Of a stretch of 64,000 nt of DNA, positions 23,343 through 32,082 are shown one piece after another. How positions within the stretch are numbered: position 1 is the stretch's first letter; each line of letters opens with the position of its first letter. This DNA comes from Clostridium_AM sp900759715 (GTDB taxonomy: Bacteria; Bacillota; Clostridia; Clostridiales; Clostridiaceae). A program made the position numbers and the translations under genes. Below the pieces are notes generated by a model. It saw only the letters and a list, made by a program, of their open reading frames with translations. It ran no database searches and was not told where the DNA came from. The stretch is from positions 1 through 64,000 of the forward strand of contig CAAEXF010000135.1 of the NCBI GenBank assembly GCA_900759715.1, given 5' to 3'.

Positions 23343-23780
23343 CTACTCTTCAGAATCACAATCTTCATGTTCATGGCTTACAATATCGTAATCTTCTTTA
23401 TCACAATCTTCAGGTTCACGGGTACTTTTGACAGTTTCTGTTGAAGATTTTTTTATGAAACAATCGAGATATAATATCTTCAATATAAGTCTATCTCCAG
23501 GATATACAGGTCCTAAAAGAAATTGTCCGTTTTCATCTGTTATAGCGTCACCAATGGGTTCTAAATCAGAGGTTGTTTCAGGATCAGCAGTAGCATGCTT
23601 TAATTTGAAAAACTTTACTACAGAGCAAGGGGCAGGTTTTCCATCAGGAAAACGGACTGTTCCAAGTATTACTTTTCTATAGTCACGTTGTAAGAAAAAA
23701 TCCATGTCTAATTGATCAACACTTGATTTTTCATCAACGTCTAGAACATCAATAACAAAACGGTTTATTTGATAATCCAT
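23343..23780 (-). CDS. Protein with carboxypeptidase-regulatory-like beta-sandwich
   Basis: 145 residues. Residues 30-110 read as one transthyretin/CarboxypepD_reg-like unit: GTVRFPDGKPAPCSVVKFFKL, then ITDENGQFLLGPVYPGDRLILKI. The N-terminus is short and charged; the tail is rich in Glu, Asp, His and Cys (REPEDCDKEDYD, HEHEDCDSEE). No signal peptide. It could be the structural protein or scaffold that the nearby transferase modifies. Confidence 0.65.
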   Translation of the reverse strand: MDYQINRFVIDVLDVDEKSSVDQLDMDFFLQRDYRKVILGTVRFPDGKPAPCSVVKFFKLKHATADPETTSDLEPIGDAITDENGQFLLGPVYPGDRLILKILYLDCFIKKSSTETVKSTREPEDCDKEDYDIVSHEHEDCDSEE

Positions 23781-23783
23781 ACC

Positions 23784-24950
23784 TTACACTTCCTTTATAC
23801 TTTTTATAACATAATTAACATCTTCATTTGACATGCCAGGATAAAGTGGAATTGTGATAATACCCTCATATAACTCTTCTGCAATTGGACAAAGTCCTTT
23901 TGAGTATCCTAGAGACTGATAATAGGGATGATAGTAAACTGGAATATAATGAACATTTACTCCAACGTTTAAATCTGAGAGTTTATTAAATATTTCTTCT
24001 CTACTTTTTCCTATAGCTGAAAGATTAAATTTTAATATATATATATGATAGGAAGATCTCGTATGTGAAGCTTGATAAGGAATAGTAATTTTATTTTTAA
24101 AAATTCTTTCTGAGAAGGCTTTATCATATAGAACTGATATTTCACGTCTTCTCTTAATAAAGCTATCCAACTTATTTAGTTGTGAAATTCCTAAGGCTGC
24201 TTGCAAATCACTTAAACGATAATTGTACCCTAAAAGCTGCTGCTCATAATACCATTTGCCATGAGATCTATCTATAAGAAGTTCTGGAGAACGGGTAATA
24301 CCGTGGGTTCTAAATAAAGTGAGCTTTTCATAGAGCTTAGGATCATTTGTACAAACCATTCCTCCTTCAGCTGTTGTAATGTGTTTTACAGGATGAAAGG
24401 AAAAGGTAGTCATATGGGCTATGCTTCCAATCTTATGCCAGGTTCCCTTTGAATCCATTATCTCAGCACCAAGACTGTGGGATGCATCTTCAATAAAAAT
24501 TAAATTATGTCTTTGAGCTAAATCCTTAATCTTAAATAGTTCTGCTGGTTGACCTGTAAAATCCACTGCTATAATTGCTTTGGTCTTATTTGTAATCTTT
24601 TTTTCTATTTCTAAAGGGTCTATATTATAGGTATGCGGATCAATATCAGCGAATACAGGTTTTCCTCCAAGGTAAAGGATGCTATTGGAAGTAGCAGCAA
24701 AGGTCATAGGTGTAGTAATAACCTCGTCATCAGCACTAATATTAGCGGCGTAACAGGCTGCATGAAGAGCAGCAGTTCCAGTTCCTATACAAACAGCATA
24801 TTTACATCCTACGTAATCTGCTACCTTTTTTTCAAATTCATGAATTTTTGGCCCAGTGGTTAGAAAATCACTTTTTAATACCTCTACTACTGCTTGAATA
24901 TCTTCTTCATCAATATATTGACGTCCATAGGGGATAAAGGGATGCTTCAT
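23784..24950 (-). CDS. DegT/DnrJ/EryC1-type sugar aminotransferase
   Basis: 388 residues from ATG 24950 (GTG 24959 overlaps the SD). KSDFLTTGPKIHEFEKKVADYVG, CIGTGTAALHAACYAA, EDASHSLGAEI and FSFHPVKHITTAEGGM (PLP lysine) are typical. It moves an amino group from Glu to a keto-sugar nucleotide. The SDR dehydratase at 29557-30567 is a likely source of that keto-sugar. Stop and next start are 3 bp apart. Confidence 0.9.
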   Translation of the reverse strand: MKHPFIPYGRQYIDEEDIQAVVEVLKSDFLTTGPKIHEFEKKVADYVGCKYAVCIGTGTAALHAACYAANISADDEVITTPMTFAATSNSILYLGGKPVFADIDPHTYNIDPLEIEKKITNKTKAIIAVDFTGQPAELFKIKDLAQRHNLIFIEDASHSLGAEIMDSKGTWHKIGSIAHMTTFSFHPVKHITTAEGGMVCTNDPKLYEKLTLFRTHGITRSPELLIDRSHGKWYYEQQLLGYNYRLSDLQAALGISQLNKLDSFIKRRREISVLYDKAFSERIFKNKITIPYQASHTRSSYHIYILKFNLSAIGKSREEIFNKLSDLNVGVNVHYIPVYYHPYYQSLGYSKGLCPIAEELYEGIITIPLYPGMSNEDVNYVIKSIKEV

Positions 24951-24964
24951 TACCTTCACCTTCT

Positions 24965-25933
24965 TTAATAAAACTTATAATACTCTGTTATATATCGGTA
25001 AGCTTCACCCACTTTTATAATTGGTGGAGTAATAGATTTCTTAAGAACAATATTTTCAAAAGCATATATAACATCATTAAATCCAAATTGTGATCTCATA
25101 AAGGCAGTACTAGAGTATCTGGGATTAATTTCAAAAATAAAGGGCTTAGAACCGTTCTGTTTCCGTAGTTGAATATTAATGGAGCCAGTTATATTTAGTT
25201 TTTCTGCAACATTTTTGCATAGTTCTTCTATTTCTTTATCAAAGATTACTTTTACTTCACTGCTCATCCCATCTTTTATAGTCCTTTCAAGGGTAATCAC
25301 ATATATTTCATTGCTAAAAGAATCTTTATACACTCCGTTAGTATACTCTGTTCCAGGAATATACTCTTGAAGCATAAAGCTGCTGTCTAGATTAGTAATA
25401 TCCTCAAATTCTTTACGGTTTTGAATTATGTGAAGATGCTTTGAGCCACAATCAGAAGTTTTTTTTAATACAAAGGGATATTTAAAACCTTTTAATAGAT
25501 CCTCTTTTGGTGTTGATTCATTATATAAGACTGAGTATGGGTAGGGGAAGTTGTTATTCTTTAAAATTTCCATTGTTTTATATTTATCGCGACAAATGTT
25601 GATTACCTGCAGTGGAGGAATGGCAATACGACAACGTATTTCATCATCTAGTTCATTAAAATGATCACAGATATATAAAAGCTCTTGTTCACTACAAACA
25701 TAAATCAGGTCAATTGAATTATGAAGAGAAAACTTATTTATTAATTCTGTAAACAATAAGCTTTCAGCTTTAGGGATAATATGAAAATTATCACAAAATA
25801 GAGGGTGCGGCACATAGTTTATACAGTCTGTTCCCCAAATTTTTATATTATAGTTTGTGTTACGTAAGGCTTTGCAGACTGCTTGACCTAAATCACCTCC
25901 AATAGAGGTAACTAAAACATTATACTGTGTCAT
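24965..25933 (-). CDS. ATP-grasp protein
   Basis: 322 residues from ATG 25933, which follows AAGGAAGG; the upstream 13 codons have no SD. A pre-ATP-grasp domain opens with VLVTSIGGDLGQAVCKALR. The ATP-binding part has YPFVLKKTSDCGSKHLHII and LQEYIPGTEYTNGVY, and FIFEINPRYSST gives the Mg-binding Glu and Asn. It probably ligates an amino acid or a small acid to an amino-sugar. First gene of the operon behind a sigma-K-like promoter. Confidence 0.85.
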   Translation of the reverse strand: MTQYNVLVTSIGGDLGQAVCKALRNTNYNIKIWGTDCINYVPHPLFCDNFHIIPKAESLLFTELINKFSLHNSIDLIYVCSEQELLYICDHFNELDDEIRCRIAIPPLQVINICRDKYKTMEILKNNNFPYPYSVLYNESTPKEDLLKGFKYPFVLKKTSDCGSKHLHIIQNRKEFEDITNLDSSFMLQEYIPGTEYTNGVYKDSFSNEIYVITLERTIKDGMSSEVKVIFDKEIEELCKNVAEKLNITGSINIQLRKQNGSKPFIFEINPRYSSTAFMRSQFGFNDVIYAFENIVLKKSITPPIIKVGEAYRYITEYYKFY

Positions 25934-26019
25934 AATGAATCCTTCCTTTATGATGTGTAAAGTTACACCCAAAATTAGTTACAAATAATACAACTGAAGT
26001 TATATTACTTCTAACAATA

Positions 26020-26046
26020 TAGTATATGTAACTTAATAAATTTAGT
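26020..26046 (-). promoter_or_regulatory. Sigma-K-like promoter of the ATP-grasp operon
   Basis: On the - strand: AC (26045-26046), 16 bp, CATATACTA (26020-26028), which fits CATAnnnTA. The start codon lies 87 bp downstream. Confidence 0.6.
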
Positions 26047-26131
26047 GTGCATACACTGATGTTATAACTTACTAAAAATTACTTTGTACTATATATTTTA
26101 TTGTGCTATATAGAATACAGGGGGAATTGTA

Positions 26132-26815
26132 ATGGAAAAAATTTTAGTAATAGCAGCACATCCAGATGATGAAATTTTGGGATGCGGTGGGACAATCAGA
26201 AGGCTTGTTAAAGAAGGAAATGAAGTGTATTCATTAATTTTATCTGACGGCACTACCTCAAGGCATGACAATATGAATACTGAAGTAATGGAAGAAATTA
26301 AGACAAGACTTCAAGATAGTTTATCAGCAAATAAACTTATAGGGTATAAAGAAACTTTCTTTTGTCAGTTTATTGATAACAGCTTTGACAAAGAAGGTTT
26401 CTTGAATATTGTAAAATTAGTTGAAAAGTATGTTTCTCAAATTAAGCCTTCTATTATATTCACACATCATCATGGAGATTTGAATATTGACCATCGAATA
26501 ACCTTTAAAGCGGTTCAAACAGCTACAAGACCTATGGCGGAGTGCCCAGTAAAAGAAATATACTGTTTTGAAACCTTGTCTGCTACGGAATGGAATTTTT
26601 TAAACAAAGATAAATTTACACCTAATTATTTCGTAAATATTGAAAATACACTAAAGGACAAACTCGAAGCAATGAAATGTTATAAATCAGAGTTACGAGA
26701 ATACCCGCATCCTCGTTCCTTAGAAGGATTAGAGATGGCTGCTAAAAGATGGGGGACAGTTGTTGGATGCAGTTACGCAGAAGCTTTTGAATTAATAAGG
26801 AAGGTAGTTATATAG
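26132..26815 (+). CDS. PIG-L family deacetylase
   Basis: 227 residues. AAHPDDEILGCGGTI carries the zinc-binding His-x-x-Asp-Asp, and THHHGDLNIDHR gives the remaining ligands. Enzymes of this family remove N-acetyl groups from GlcNAc-type sugars. It stands alone between two divergent or opposing glycan operons and probably works on the same sugar. The stop TAG lies inside the left end of a MITE (TATAGGGTT), so the last codons may have been set by that insertion. Confidence 0.9.
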   Translation: MEKILVIAAHPDDEILGCGGTIRRLVKEGNEVYSLILSDGTTSRHDNMNTEVMEEIKTRLQDSLSANKLIGYKETFFCQFIDNSFDKEGFLNIVKLVEKYVSQIKPSIIFTHHHGDLNIDHRITFKAVQTATRPMAECPVKEIYCFETLSATEWNFLNKDKFTPNYFVNIENTLKDKLEAMKCYKSELREYPHPRSLEGLEMAAKRWGTVVGCSYAEAFELIRKVVI

Positions 26816-27131
26816 GGTTCCGCGACCGACATTTAATTTATAAAAATATTTATTGGTAACAGTTAACACAAGTTAAATATTTTTTAGAGGACAGAGGACA
26901 GAGGACAATTGACGGAGGACAGTGAAGGAGGATTTTTCTCCGCTGTACTACGAAAAATCTTTAATTTAAAAGAAATTCCTGCGTTCTTGTTTCGCAGGAC
27001 TACTTTCTGAGTATCACAATAAGCGATGTTTTGCATTAGTAAAACAAGCCTAAAAAAATAAATTAGTTTTCTGACGTAAGGAAGAAAACTCACCTTCACT
27101 GTTCTCTGTCCTCTGTCAATTGTCCTCTAAA
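26811..27131. mobile_element. MITE-like element, copy 1
   Basis: Inner inverted repeats: AGAGGACAGAGGACAATTGAC near 26886 faces CTGTCAATTGTCCTCT near 27127, each running on into GGACAGTGAAGG. The left outer end TATAGGGTT matches copy 2 at 45512, but the right outer end has diverged. No transposase is encoded. Copy 2 is in the opposite orientation internally. Confidence 0.7.
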
Positions 27132-27193
27132 AATATATTTATATTTTCAACGTGTTTTCTACATACCTAGTATTGCACTTTAGGGCTGATCTC

Positions 27194-28591
27194 TTAACTT
27201 TTATCCCCAAGAAGTTGAAAATCAAAACTTATATCAGAACTAGAAGGGCTTACTTGATGAATTTCTACAGCTATTACGTTATCTCCATTTTTAAGGAAAC
27301 TTGTATCAATTATAGTTTTTTCAAAAGAAGCCTCATCTATTCCATTTAAAGCTTTGACGGCTAAAGTATTGTATTTAATTATACCGGAAGGCATATTAGT
27401 TCTATATACCTCCTTACCATTTAGATATACAACAGCTCCATCATCTCTTTGAATTCGAAGTATCAAACTTCTATATATTGATGTATCATGAGCAGTAAAA
27501 TGTTTTCTAAAATAGGTTGTTATATATTTTTGGCGAACATTAGGTCCATAACTTATAACTGTAGCCTCACCTCCATCTCCATAACCTAGTTCAGCAAGTC
27601 CAGAAGGCCATGAATAATCGTCAAAATCAAGCTCTCTCCAGGAAGTTCCCAGGTCAGAACCCTCATCAAAATACCTCCATGATGCACCCATAGGAATTAA
27701 TACATCTGTTATAGTATTAGAAGCAGGACCTTCAGTAGGAGGGTACATAGAACAACTATCAATAAGGGTATTTTCTTTATCATATACTTGCAGGGAAACC
27801 CCTCTATCATTTATATCTAAAACACAATAATGATATACCGCAAGGGGACCAACAATAGCATTTTTTATATTAGTAATGTGTGCATTTAATGAAGAACCTG
27901 CACCGCCAGTAGTTATTTGATAAATGGAATTTTTTATTGGCAGGTCATTAGTAGTAAAAGATTTATCTATAAGGCGGCGGCAGTAATTGTGTTCATGACC
28001 TACAAACACTGCTGTTACATTATAATGATCAAGAATGGACCATAAAGCATTACGGTCATTTGGACTCGCATCTAGACTTTCTCCGTAGTGATGCCCAGTA
28101 GGAAAAGCAGGAACATGGAAAAACACAAAATTATATTTTTTATTACTGTTATCTAGTATATTTTTTAACCATTCACGTTGTTTTGCGTCAATGGCATAGC
28201 CGCAGCTTGAACCTCTTCGATTTGAGTTTAAAACGATAAAGCGTGCACTTCCATAATCAAAGCAGTATACAGTTCGTTGATATCCTTGTAACTGTTCATT
28301 AGGGAGATGAGAAAATGCATTACTGAAAGCAGCTTCATTATTTTCGTGACTTCCGAGTACGGTATAAAGCATGGTAACAGGATAATAGTCTTCAAATAAT
28401 TTCTTCCAGTTTTCTAATTGTTCATTTACGTTGGCTCCACCATATACCATATCTCCTGCAAAAAATATAAATTTTGGCTGCGGTGACAATCCCTTAATAC
28501 GGGAGAGTAGGGTACCGAGCAATTGTGTATTTACCGCTACAGCATGTCTACTGCTGTCTGCTAGTATTACAATACGAAAAGATGCCCCCAT
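27194..28591 (-). CDS. Calcineurin-like metallophosphoesterase with beta-sandwich tail
   Basis: 465 residues from ATG 28591, which follows GGAGGTG by 6 nt; an ATG 5 codons earlier has no SD. The phosphoesterase part (1-290) shows GDMVYGG, LGSHENNE, FFHVPAFP and FVGHEHNYCRR. The first motif is LADSSR, so the usual DxH lacks its His. The C-terminal part (about 310-465) is a carbohydrate-binding-like beta-sandwich (IQRDDGAVVYLNGKEVYRTN). No signal peptide. Third gene of the operon from 30567. Confidence 0.85.
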   Translation of the reverse strand: MGASFRIVILADSSRHAVAVNTQLLGTLLSRIKGLSPQPKFIFFAGDMVYGGANVNEQLENWKKLFEDYYPVTMLYTVLGSHENNEAAFSNAFSHLPNEQLQGYQRTVYCFDYGSARFIVLNSNRRGSSCGYAIDAKQREWLKNILDNSNKKYNFVFFHVPAFPTGHHYGESLDASPNDRNALWSILDHYNVTAVFVGHEHNYCRRLIDKSFTTNDLPIKNSIYQITTGGAGSSLNAHITNIKNAIVGPLAVYHYCVLDINDRGVSLQVYDKENTLIDSCSMYPPTEGPASNTITDVLIPMGASWRYFDEGSDLGTSWRELDFDDYSWPSGLAELGYGDGGEATVISYGPNVRQKYITTYFRKHFTAHDTSIYRSLILRIQRDDGAVVYLNGKEVYRTNMPSGIIKYNTLAVKALNGIDEASFEKTIIDTSFLKNGDNVIAVEIHQVSPSSSDISFDFQLLGDKS

Positions 28592-28596
28592 ATATG

Positions 28597-29544
28597 TCAC
28601 CTCCAATTATAATTGTCTTTTAAAAACTCTTCTGTCAGTGCTATACCCTCAGCCAGAGATATTTTAGGTTTCCAACCAAGAAGCTTCTGGCTATACCGTG
28701 CATCGCACAATAACTTCTGTATTTCACTTTGAGGATGAATGTGAGTTACATATTTAATATTTCCTGTTTCATCAGCGATTAGTTTTGCTAATTCCGTAAT
28801 TGAGATGTCAGCACCACTACCTGCATTTATCACTTTACCCTCTGTCTTTTCAGAGTAACCTGCCTCTACTACAAAATCAGCGCAATCTGTAACATATAAA
28901 AAGTCTCTTGTTTGGATGCCATCACCATATATAGATAGTGTTTCATTCATAAGTTTTTTATTAATAAAGATCGAAATTACCCCACCTTCGCTATTTTGTT
29001 TTTGATATGGTCCATAGGTGTTAAAAGGTCGAAGAATAGTTACAGGAAGACCATAAGCATAGTAATAGGATAAGGCTAACTGTTCCCCAGCCAATTTAGC
29101 AGCTGCATAAGGAGACGCTGGACATGTAGGGTGACTTTCAGAAATGCCTTCCTTATTTAAAGCTTTACTGTATACCATGCAAGTGCTCATATACACAAAC
29201 TTTGTCTTATTCAGTTTGCATTGCTCAAGAACATTGAAGGTTCCTATTACATCATTTTCAAAGGTGTTTTTTGGGTCATCAATACTATCCTGAACATTAA
29301 TTGAGGCCGCAAGGTGATAACATATATTAAATTTATTAATAAAAAGGCTTTCAAGAAGATGGTTGTCCGTGATATTTCCTGCTATGAAGGTAATATCAGG
29401 ATAAATAAGTTGTAAATCTTTTAAATTATTCATTGAACTATTTGAAAGGTTATCTAGTATCCATATCTTATGATTATCCTCCGCAAGTCGTTTTACTACC
29501 CATCTTCCAATAAATCCTGCGCCACCTGTTACAAGTATATTCAC
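28597..29544 (-). CDS. NAD-dependent sugar epimerase/dehydratase (SDR)
   Basis: 315 residues. MNILVTGGAGFIGRWVVKRL is the NAD-binding start, YMSTCMVYS holds the catalytic Ser/Thr region, and SPYAAAKLAGEQ the Tyr-x-x-x-Lys pair. NTYGPYQ and GDGIQTRDFLYVTD are typical of UDP-glucose 4-epimerase-like enzymes that act on UDP- or dTDP-sugars. 5 bp before the phosphoesterase start and 12 bp after the next SDR. Confidence 0.9.
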   Translation of the reverse strand: MNILVTGGAGFIGRWVVKRLAEDNHKIWILDNLSNSSMNNLKDLQLIYPDITFIAGNITDNHLLESLFINKFNICYHLAASINVQDSIDDPKNTFENDVIGTFNVLEQCKLNKTKFVYMSTCMVYSKALNKEGISESHPTCPASPYAAAKLAGEQLALSYYYAYGLPVTILRPFNTYGPYQKQNSEGGVISIFINKKLMNETLSIYGDGIQTRDFLYVTDCADFVVEAGYSEKTEGKVINAGSGADISITELAKLIADETGNIKYVTHIHPQSEIQKLLCDARYSQKLLGWKPKISLAEGIALTEEFLKDNYNWR

Positions 29545-29556
29545 AATATCACCCCC

Positions 29557-30567
29557 TTATATTAATTTATTCTTAATAAGAAAATCTAAAAGTTGTTCTT
29601 TTGTAAGATTAAGGCTAGTGTTTGAAGATATTTCTCCAGATACTGGTTTGCCTTTTGCCAAATCAAAGGTATTTTGTTTATCTGAGAAAATGGTAGGAAG
29701 TATAGAGTAATAGTCATCAAACTCAAAAGACCTCTCTGCTTCATGAGTTGTAATAAGTTCCTCAAAGAGTTTTTCAGAAGCTTGTTTCTTTGTTATCTTT
29801 ATTTCAATGTCCTTTGGATTTTTTGAATATATAGGAGCTAAATATTCGATTAACACTTCAGCAAGATCAACTATGCGAATACTTGGCATTTTTTTAATTA
29901 AGATTTCTCCTCCAGTTGCTATTTCACTACTTTTTATTAAAAGGTCAACTGCATCATCAATTGTGCATATAAATCGGGTCATATCTAGATGAGTAACTGT
30001 TACGTAGTTTTGTTTTTTTATTTGATTTTTAAATAAATCAAGAACACAGCCTCTGGAGCCAAAAACATTTCCGAAACGTACCGTTGTAAAGATTGTTGAA
30101 TTTTCCGTAAAAAAATTTCCATGAGATATAAGTCTTTCACTGTAGAGCTTCCCAACACCCATTACAGTAGTAGGATTGGCAGCTTTATCACTGCTGGTAA
30201 ATATGACTTTTTCCACATTATTTAAGGTGGCACTCTTGATAATATTTTGAGTACCGATAACATTCGTAATAAAGGCCTCATGTGGATTATTTTCGCAAAT
30301 ACCAACAATTTTCATAGCAGCAGTATGAAAAACTATATCTATCCCTCTTAAAGCTGAGTTTATGCTGTCATAATTTCTTATATCACCAATTATAAAATTA
30401 ACCTTTGGATTTTGTTTAAAATAATAAAGCTCTGCTTCTTGTTTTTGTTCATCTCGGCTAAATATATAAATATGATTTATATCATATTTTAATAATCTAT
30501 TTAATAATGCTTTTCCAATGGTACCAGTACCACCAGTAATTAAAATTTTTTTATTACTAAGCCACAT
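29557..30567 (-). CDS. CapD/PseB-like nucleotide-sugar dehydratase
   Basis: 336 residues. KKILITGGTGTIGKALLNRL and the IFSRDEQKQ arginine-containing turn are typical of the UDP-GlcNAc 4,6-dehydratase (PseB/CapD/FlaA1) group. The active site has FTSSDKAANPTTVMGVGKLYSE, the Met-x-x-Lys form found in this group. It would make a keto-sugar that the DegT enzyme can aminate. First gene of its operon. Confidence 0.9.
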   Translation of the reverse strand: MWLSNKKILITGGTGTIGKALLNRLLKYDINHIYIFSRDEQKQEAELYYFKQNPKVNFIIGDIRNYDSINSALRGIDIVFHTAAMKIVGICENNPHEAFITNVIGTQNIIKSATLNNVEKVIFTSSDKAANPTTVMGVGKLYSERLISHGNFFTENSTIFTTVRFGNVFGSRGCVLDLFKNQIKKQNYVTVTHLDMTRFICTIDDAVDLLIKSSEIATGGEILIKKMPSIRIVDLAEVLIEYLAPIYSKNPKDIEIKITKKQASEKLFEELITTHEAERSFEFDDYYSILPTIFSDKQNTFDLAKGKPVSGEISSNTSLNLTKEQLLDFLIKNKLI

Positions 30568-30597
30568 TTCACATCCCTCTCTTATTAGTTAGTAATA

Positions 30598-30623
30598 TAG
30601 TATATGAAGTTAGAACTATTAGT
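30598..30623 (-). promoter_or_regulatory. Sigma-K-like promoter of the SDR operon
   Basis: On the - strand: AC (30622-30623), 15 bp, CATATACTA (30598-30606). The -10 is the same as in the ATP-grasp promoter. It lies 31 bp before the start codon of the dehydratase. Confidence 0.5.
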
Positions 30624-30656
30624 GATAATGTTTTAAATTATTTTGTAATTATACAC

Positions 30657-30683
30657 ACTATATATAAATGCATCCATATATTA
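30657..30683 (+). promoter_or_regulatory. Sigma-K-like promoter of the GT operon
   Basis: AC (30657-30658), 16 bp, CATATATTA (30675-30683), fitting CATAnnnTA. It ends 34 bp before ATG 30718. Confidence 0.55.
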
Positions 30684-30717
30684 TCATTAGGAAGAATTGT
30701 AGAAGGAGGAAGTTGAG

Positions 30718-32070
30718 ATGACGCAATTGTGTGATAGGAAGCCTGGACTTGTAAGTATTGTAATTGCTACTTATAATTATGGCCATTTTATAATAGATGC
30801 TCTTAATGGAATTGAAAAACAAACATATCCCGACATAGAGCTTATTATTATGGATGATGCTTCAGATGATAATACCGAGGAACTTGTAAATTCATGGTAT
30901 AAAAAATGTGAATATAAATTTTCGAATTTTATTTATTTAAAACTTCAAAGAAATTGTGGAGCAGGTTGGGCTTACAATATTGGATTTCAGATTTCATCCG
31001 GAGAATATATTGTAATACATGATGCAGATGATGTTAGCTATCCAGAAAAAATTAAAAAGCAGGTGGAATTATTAGATGAACATCCAGATACTGCTATGGT
31101 AGGCACAGGATTTAGAACTTTTAGAAATAATATTTTCGAAAGTAAGGCTGGAAGTGGCTGGCTAAGTTTTAATTCAGCTCATATAGAGAGAAATTATAAA
31201 AAGTATTTAAGACATTGCGTTGCCTATGGTACATTAATGTTCCGTGCTGCCATGTTAGAAGAGATTATTGGATGCTTTAAAGCCATTCCCGTTGGTAATG
31301 ATATGTTTTTTGTAAATAATATAGTAAATCATGATTTTATCATTGAAAATATAAAAGAGGAATTGCATTATGTAAGAAAGCATACAGGATCTATGAGCAG
31401 TCAAATACGTCATAAACAAGATATAGATGTGCTTAAAAAGAGAAAAGTTGTTGATGATCTTGTTAGTATAGTACTCCCAGTTAAAAACAGTGGATCAACT
31501 ATTTCCGATACATTAAAGAGTATAGGTGCACAGACCTATCCCAATATTGAAATTATCATAATAGATGATTGTTCCAATGACAACTCAGAAGAAGTAATTA
31601 ATAATTGGTATAAAAGTTATAGAAATCACTCAAAAAATAACTGTATTAAAGATTTATTATATTTTAAACCGCCAAAAGAGGTCTGTTCCCCTTGGACATA
31701 TAATGTTGGAGCGTATCTGTCTAGAGGGGAATATATAGCATTTCATCATGATAAAGGCTTAAGTCATCCAGAAAGAATAGAAAAACAAGTAGGTTTTTTA
31801 AAGAACAACTTCATGTATAGTGCAGTAGGTACAAATTGTAAACCAGGAGGAACGAAGATACGATATGACGATAAGATCGAAGACTCCTACATCACTGAAT
31901 GTTTTAACTGCGTAAATATAAACTCTCTAATGGTGAGATATGAACAAATTCATAAAACAGCTGGTTTCAATAACTTAATGCAGGGTGCATGGGATTTTGA
32001 ATTTATATATAGACTCTTAAATAATGGATATAAGGTGCAAAATCTTAGAGATGTTTTGTACTTTGAATAA
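30718..32070 (+). CDS. Tandem GT2-GT2 glycosyltransferase
   Basis: 450 residues, two GT-A domains in a row. Domain 1 (12-235) has VSIVIATYNYGHFI, IMDDASDD and the DxD in IHDADDVSYPEKI. Domain 2 (247-450) has VSIVLPVKNSGSTI, IIDDCSND, but HHDKGLSHPERI where the DxD should be. Domain 2 may thus be inactive or use another site. It resembles polysaccharide-chain-forming transferases. SD AGGAGGAAG. The next transferase starts 12 bp after its stop. Confidence 0.85.
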   Translation: MTQLCDRKPGLVSIVIATYNYGHFIIDALNGIEKQTYPDIELIIMDDASDDNTEELVNSWYKKCEYKFSNFIYLKLQRNCGAGWAYNIGFQISSGEYIVIHDADDVSYPEKIKKQVELLDEHPDTAMVGTGFRTFRNNIFESKAGSGWLSFNSAHIERNYKKYLRHCVAYGTLMFRAAMLEEIIGCFKAIPVGNDMFFVNNIVNHDFIIENIKEELHYVRKHTGSMSSQIRHKQDIDVLKKRKVVDDLVSIVLPVKNSGSTISDTLKSIGAQTYPNIEIIIIDDCSNDNSEEVINNWYKSYRNHSKNNCIKDLLYFKPPKEVCSPWTYNVGAYLSRGEYIAFHHDKGLSHPERIEKQVGFLKNNFMYSAVGTNCKPGGTKIRYDDKIEDSYITECFNCVNINSLMVRYEQIHKTAGFNNLMQGAWDFEFIYRLLNNGYKVQNLRDVLYFE

Positions 32071-32082
32071 GGGGTTGAGTTT

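Noticed and set aside
26041..26062. CATACACT as a sigma-E -10 for the PIG-L gene
   Set aside because: The matching -35 is not at the right distance.
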